Of a DNA stretch of 64,000 nucleotides, positions 63,762-64,000 are shown one piece after another. The stretch is from assembly GCF_052324685.1 (NCBI RefSeq), contig NC_135212.1, forward strand, positions 620,001 to 684,000, written 5' to 3'. Within the stretch, counting starts at the first letter, position 1. Each line of letters begins with the position of its first letter. Under the pieces are notes generated by a model. That model was given only the letters and a program-made list of their open reading frames with translations, was not told where the DNA came from and made no database searches. This stretch comes from Brachyhypopomus gauderio. Lineage: Eukaryota > Chordata > Actinopteri > Gymnotiformes > Hypopomidae. Both the position numbers and the translations under genes were made by a program.

Positions 63762-64000
63762 CTAGATAGGCAAAGTTTGTGAACAAACTTTATGTTGGCT
63801 TGCAAAGCAGTCGAAACGCTGTTTTGAATGTTGATGGCCTAATGTTAAAGGTTGTTTTAATGTCATCATTGTTAGATTATGTTGCGGTTAAGGAGTAGTT
63901 TAGGTGTTTGGGGTAATTACTGCTGAGGGGTAATTGGCTGTGGGGTAGTTGACATTGAGGGGTTATTGACCTGTTGGGGTTATTGTTGTTGATGGCTATT
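63762..64000 (+). mobile_element. 5' end of unit 10 (runs out of the window)
   Basis: CTAG, palindrome, TATGTTGGCTTGCAAAGCAG, then the same GTCGAAACGCTGTTTTGAAT and 284-bp repeat start as units 3 and 8. Confidence 0.75.

Noticed and set aside
61544-63805. Reverse-strand frames beginning MPQTAKLP or similar
   Set aside because: They repeat with the 284-bp unit, change frame from unit to unit because 284 is not a multiple of 3, and show no sign of a real protein. The longest crosses a unit junction.

Overview
The window is eukaryotic repeat DNA, most probably from a teleost fish. It has spliced genes, AATAAA signals, hAT-like MITEs, long TG/CT microsatellites and, above all, a Helentron-type (Helitron2) rolling-circle transposon whose Rep-helicase protein carries a C-terminal endonuclease, an arrangement known from fish. 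No ordinary host gene was recognised, and no bacterial or organellar feature was seen.

Layout. The window is a head-to-tail array of Helentron-like units. Each unit starts at CTAG, followed by a perfect AAAGTTTGTGAACAAACTTT palindrome and a short terminal motif (TATGTTGGCTTGCAAAGCAG, or a variant with TTGACAAAGC). That motif returns inverted inside a 3' hairpin, after an (AAT)n-GAAGAA tract. Position 1-475 is the 3' end of a unit. 476-23363 and 23364-45973 are two nearly identical autonomous elements of about 22.9 and 22.6 kb. 45974-63761 holds seven non-autonomous units of 1.7-3.7 kb made of satellite-like modules, and 63762-64000 is the start of another unit.

Each autonomous element carries, in order: a 284-bp tandem repeat; a 375-bp insertion with a small ORF; a 162-bp minisatellite; a promoter and leader exon; a three-exon gene for an RPA-like OB-fold protein; a second copy of the same promoter and leader; a decayed SWIM/YqaJ-associated fragment; a tandem microsatellite block; seven iteron-like repeats; and the large Rep-helicase gene. 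After that gene come a MITE, a foldback element and more 284-bp repeat, CT-rich and 224-bp modules before the terminal hairpin. The large protein (2265 aa) combines a C76-like cysteine-protease region, seven 18-residue basic repeats, a zinc-finger region, a HUH/two-tyrosine Rep domain, a PIF1-like helicase and an EEP-type endonuclease. Copy 1 is open throughout. Copy 2 has lost one A in an A-run, which splits the helicase and removes the endonuclease from its frame.

Working together, the Rep nickase and helicase would mobilise the element, the RPA-like protein would bind single-stranded DNA, and the non-autonomous units would be mobilised in trans through shared termini. Activity is inferred, not shown. 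The tandem arrangement could be biological (rolling-circle concatemers or nested insertion) or partly an assembly or haplotype effect; reads spanning the junctions would decide.
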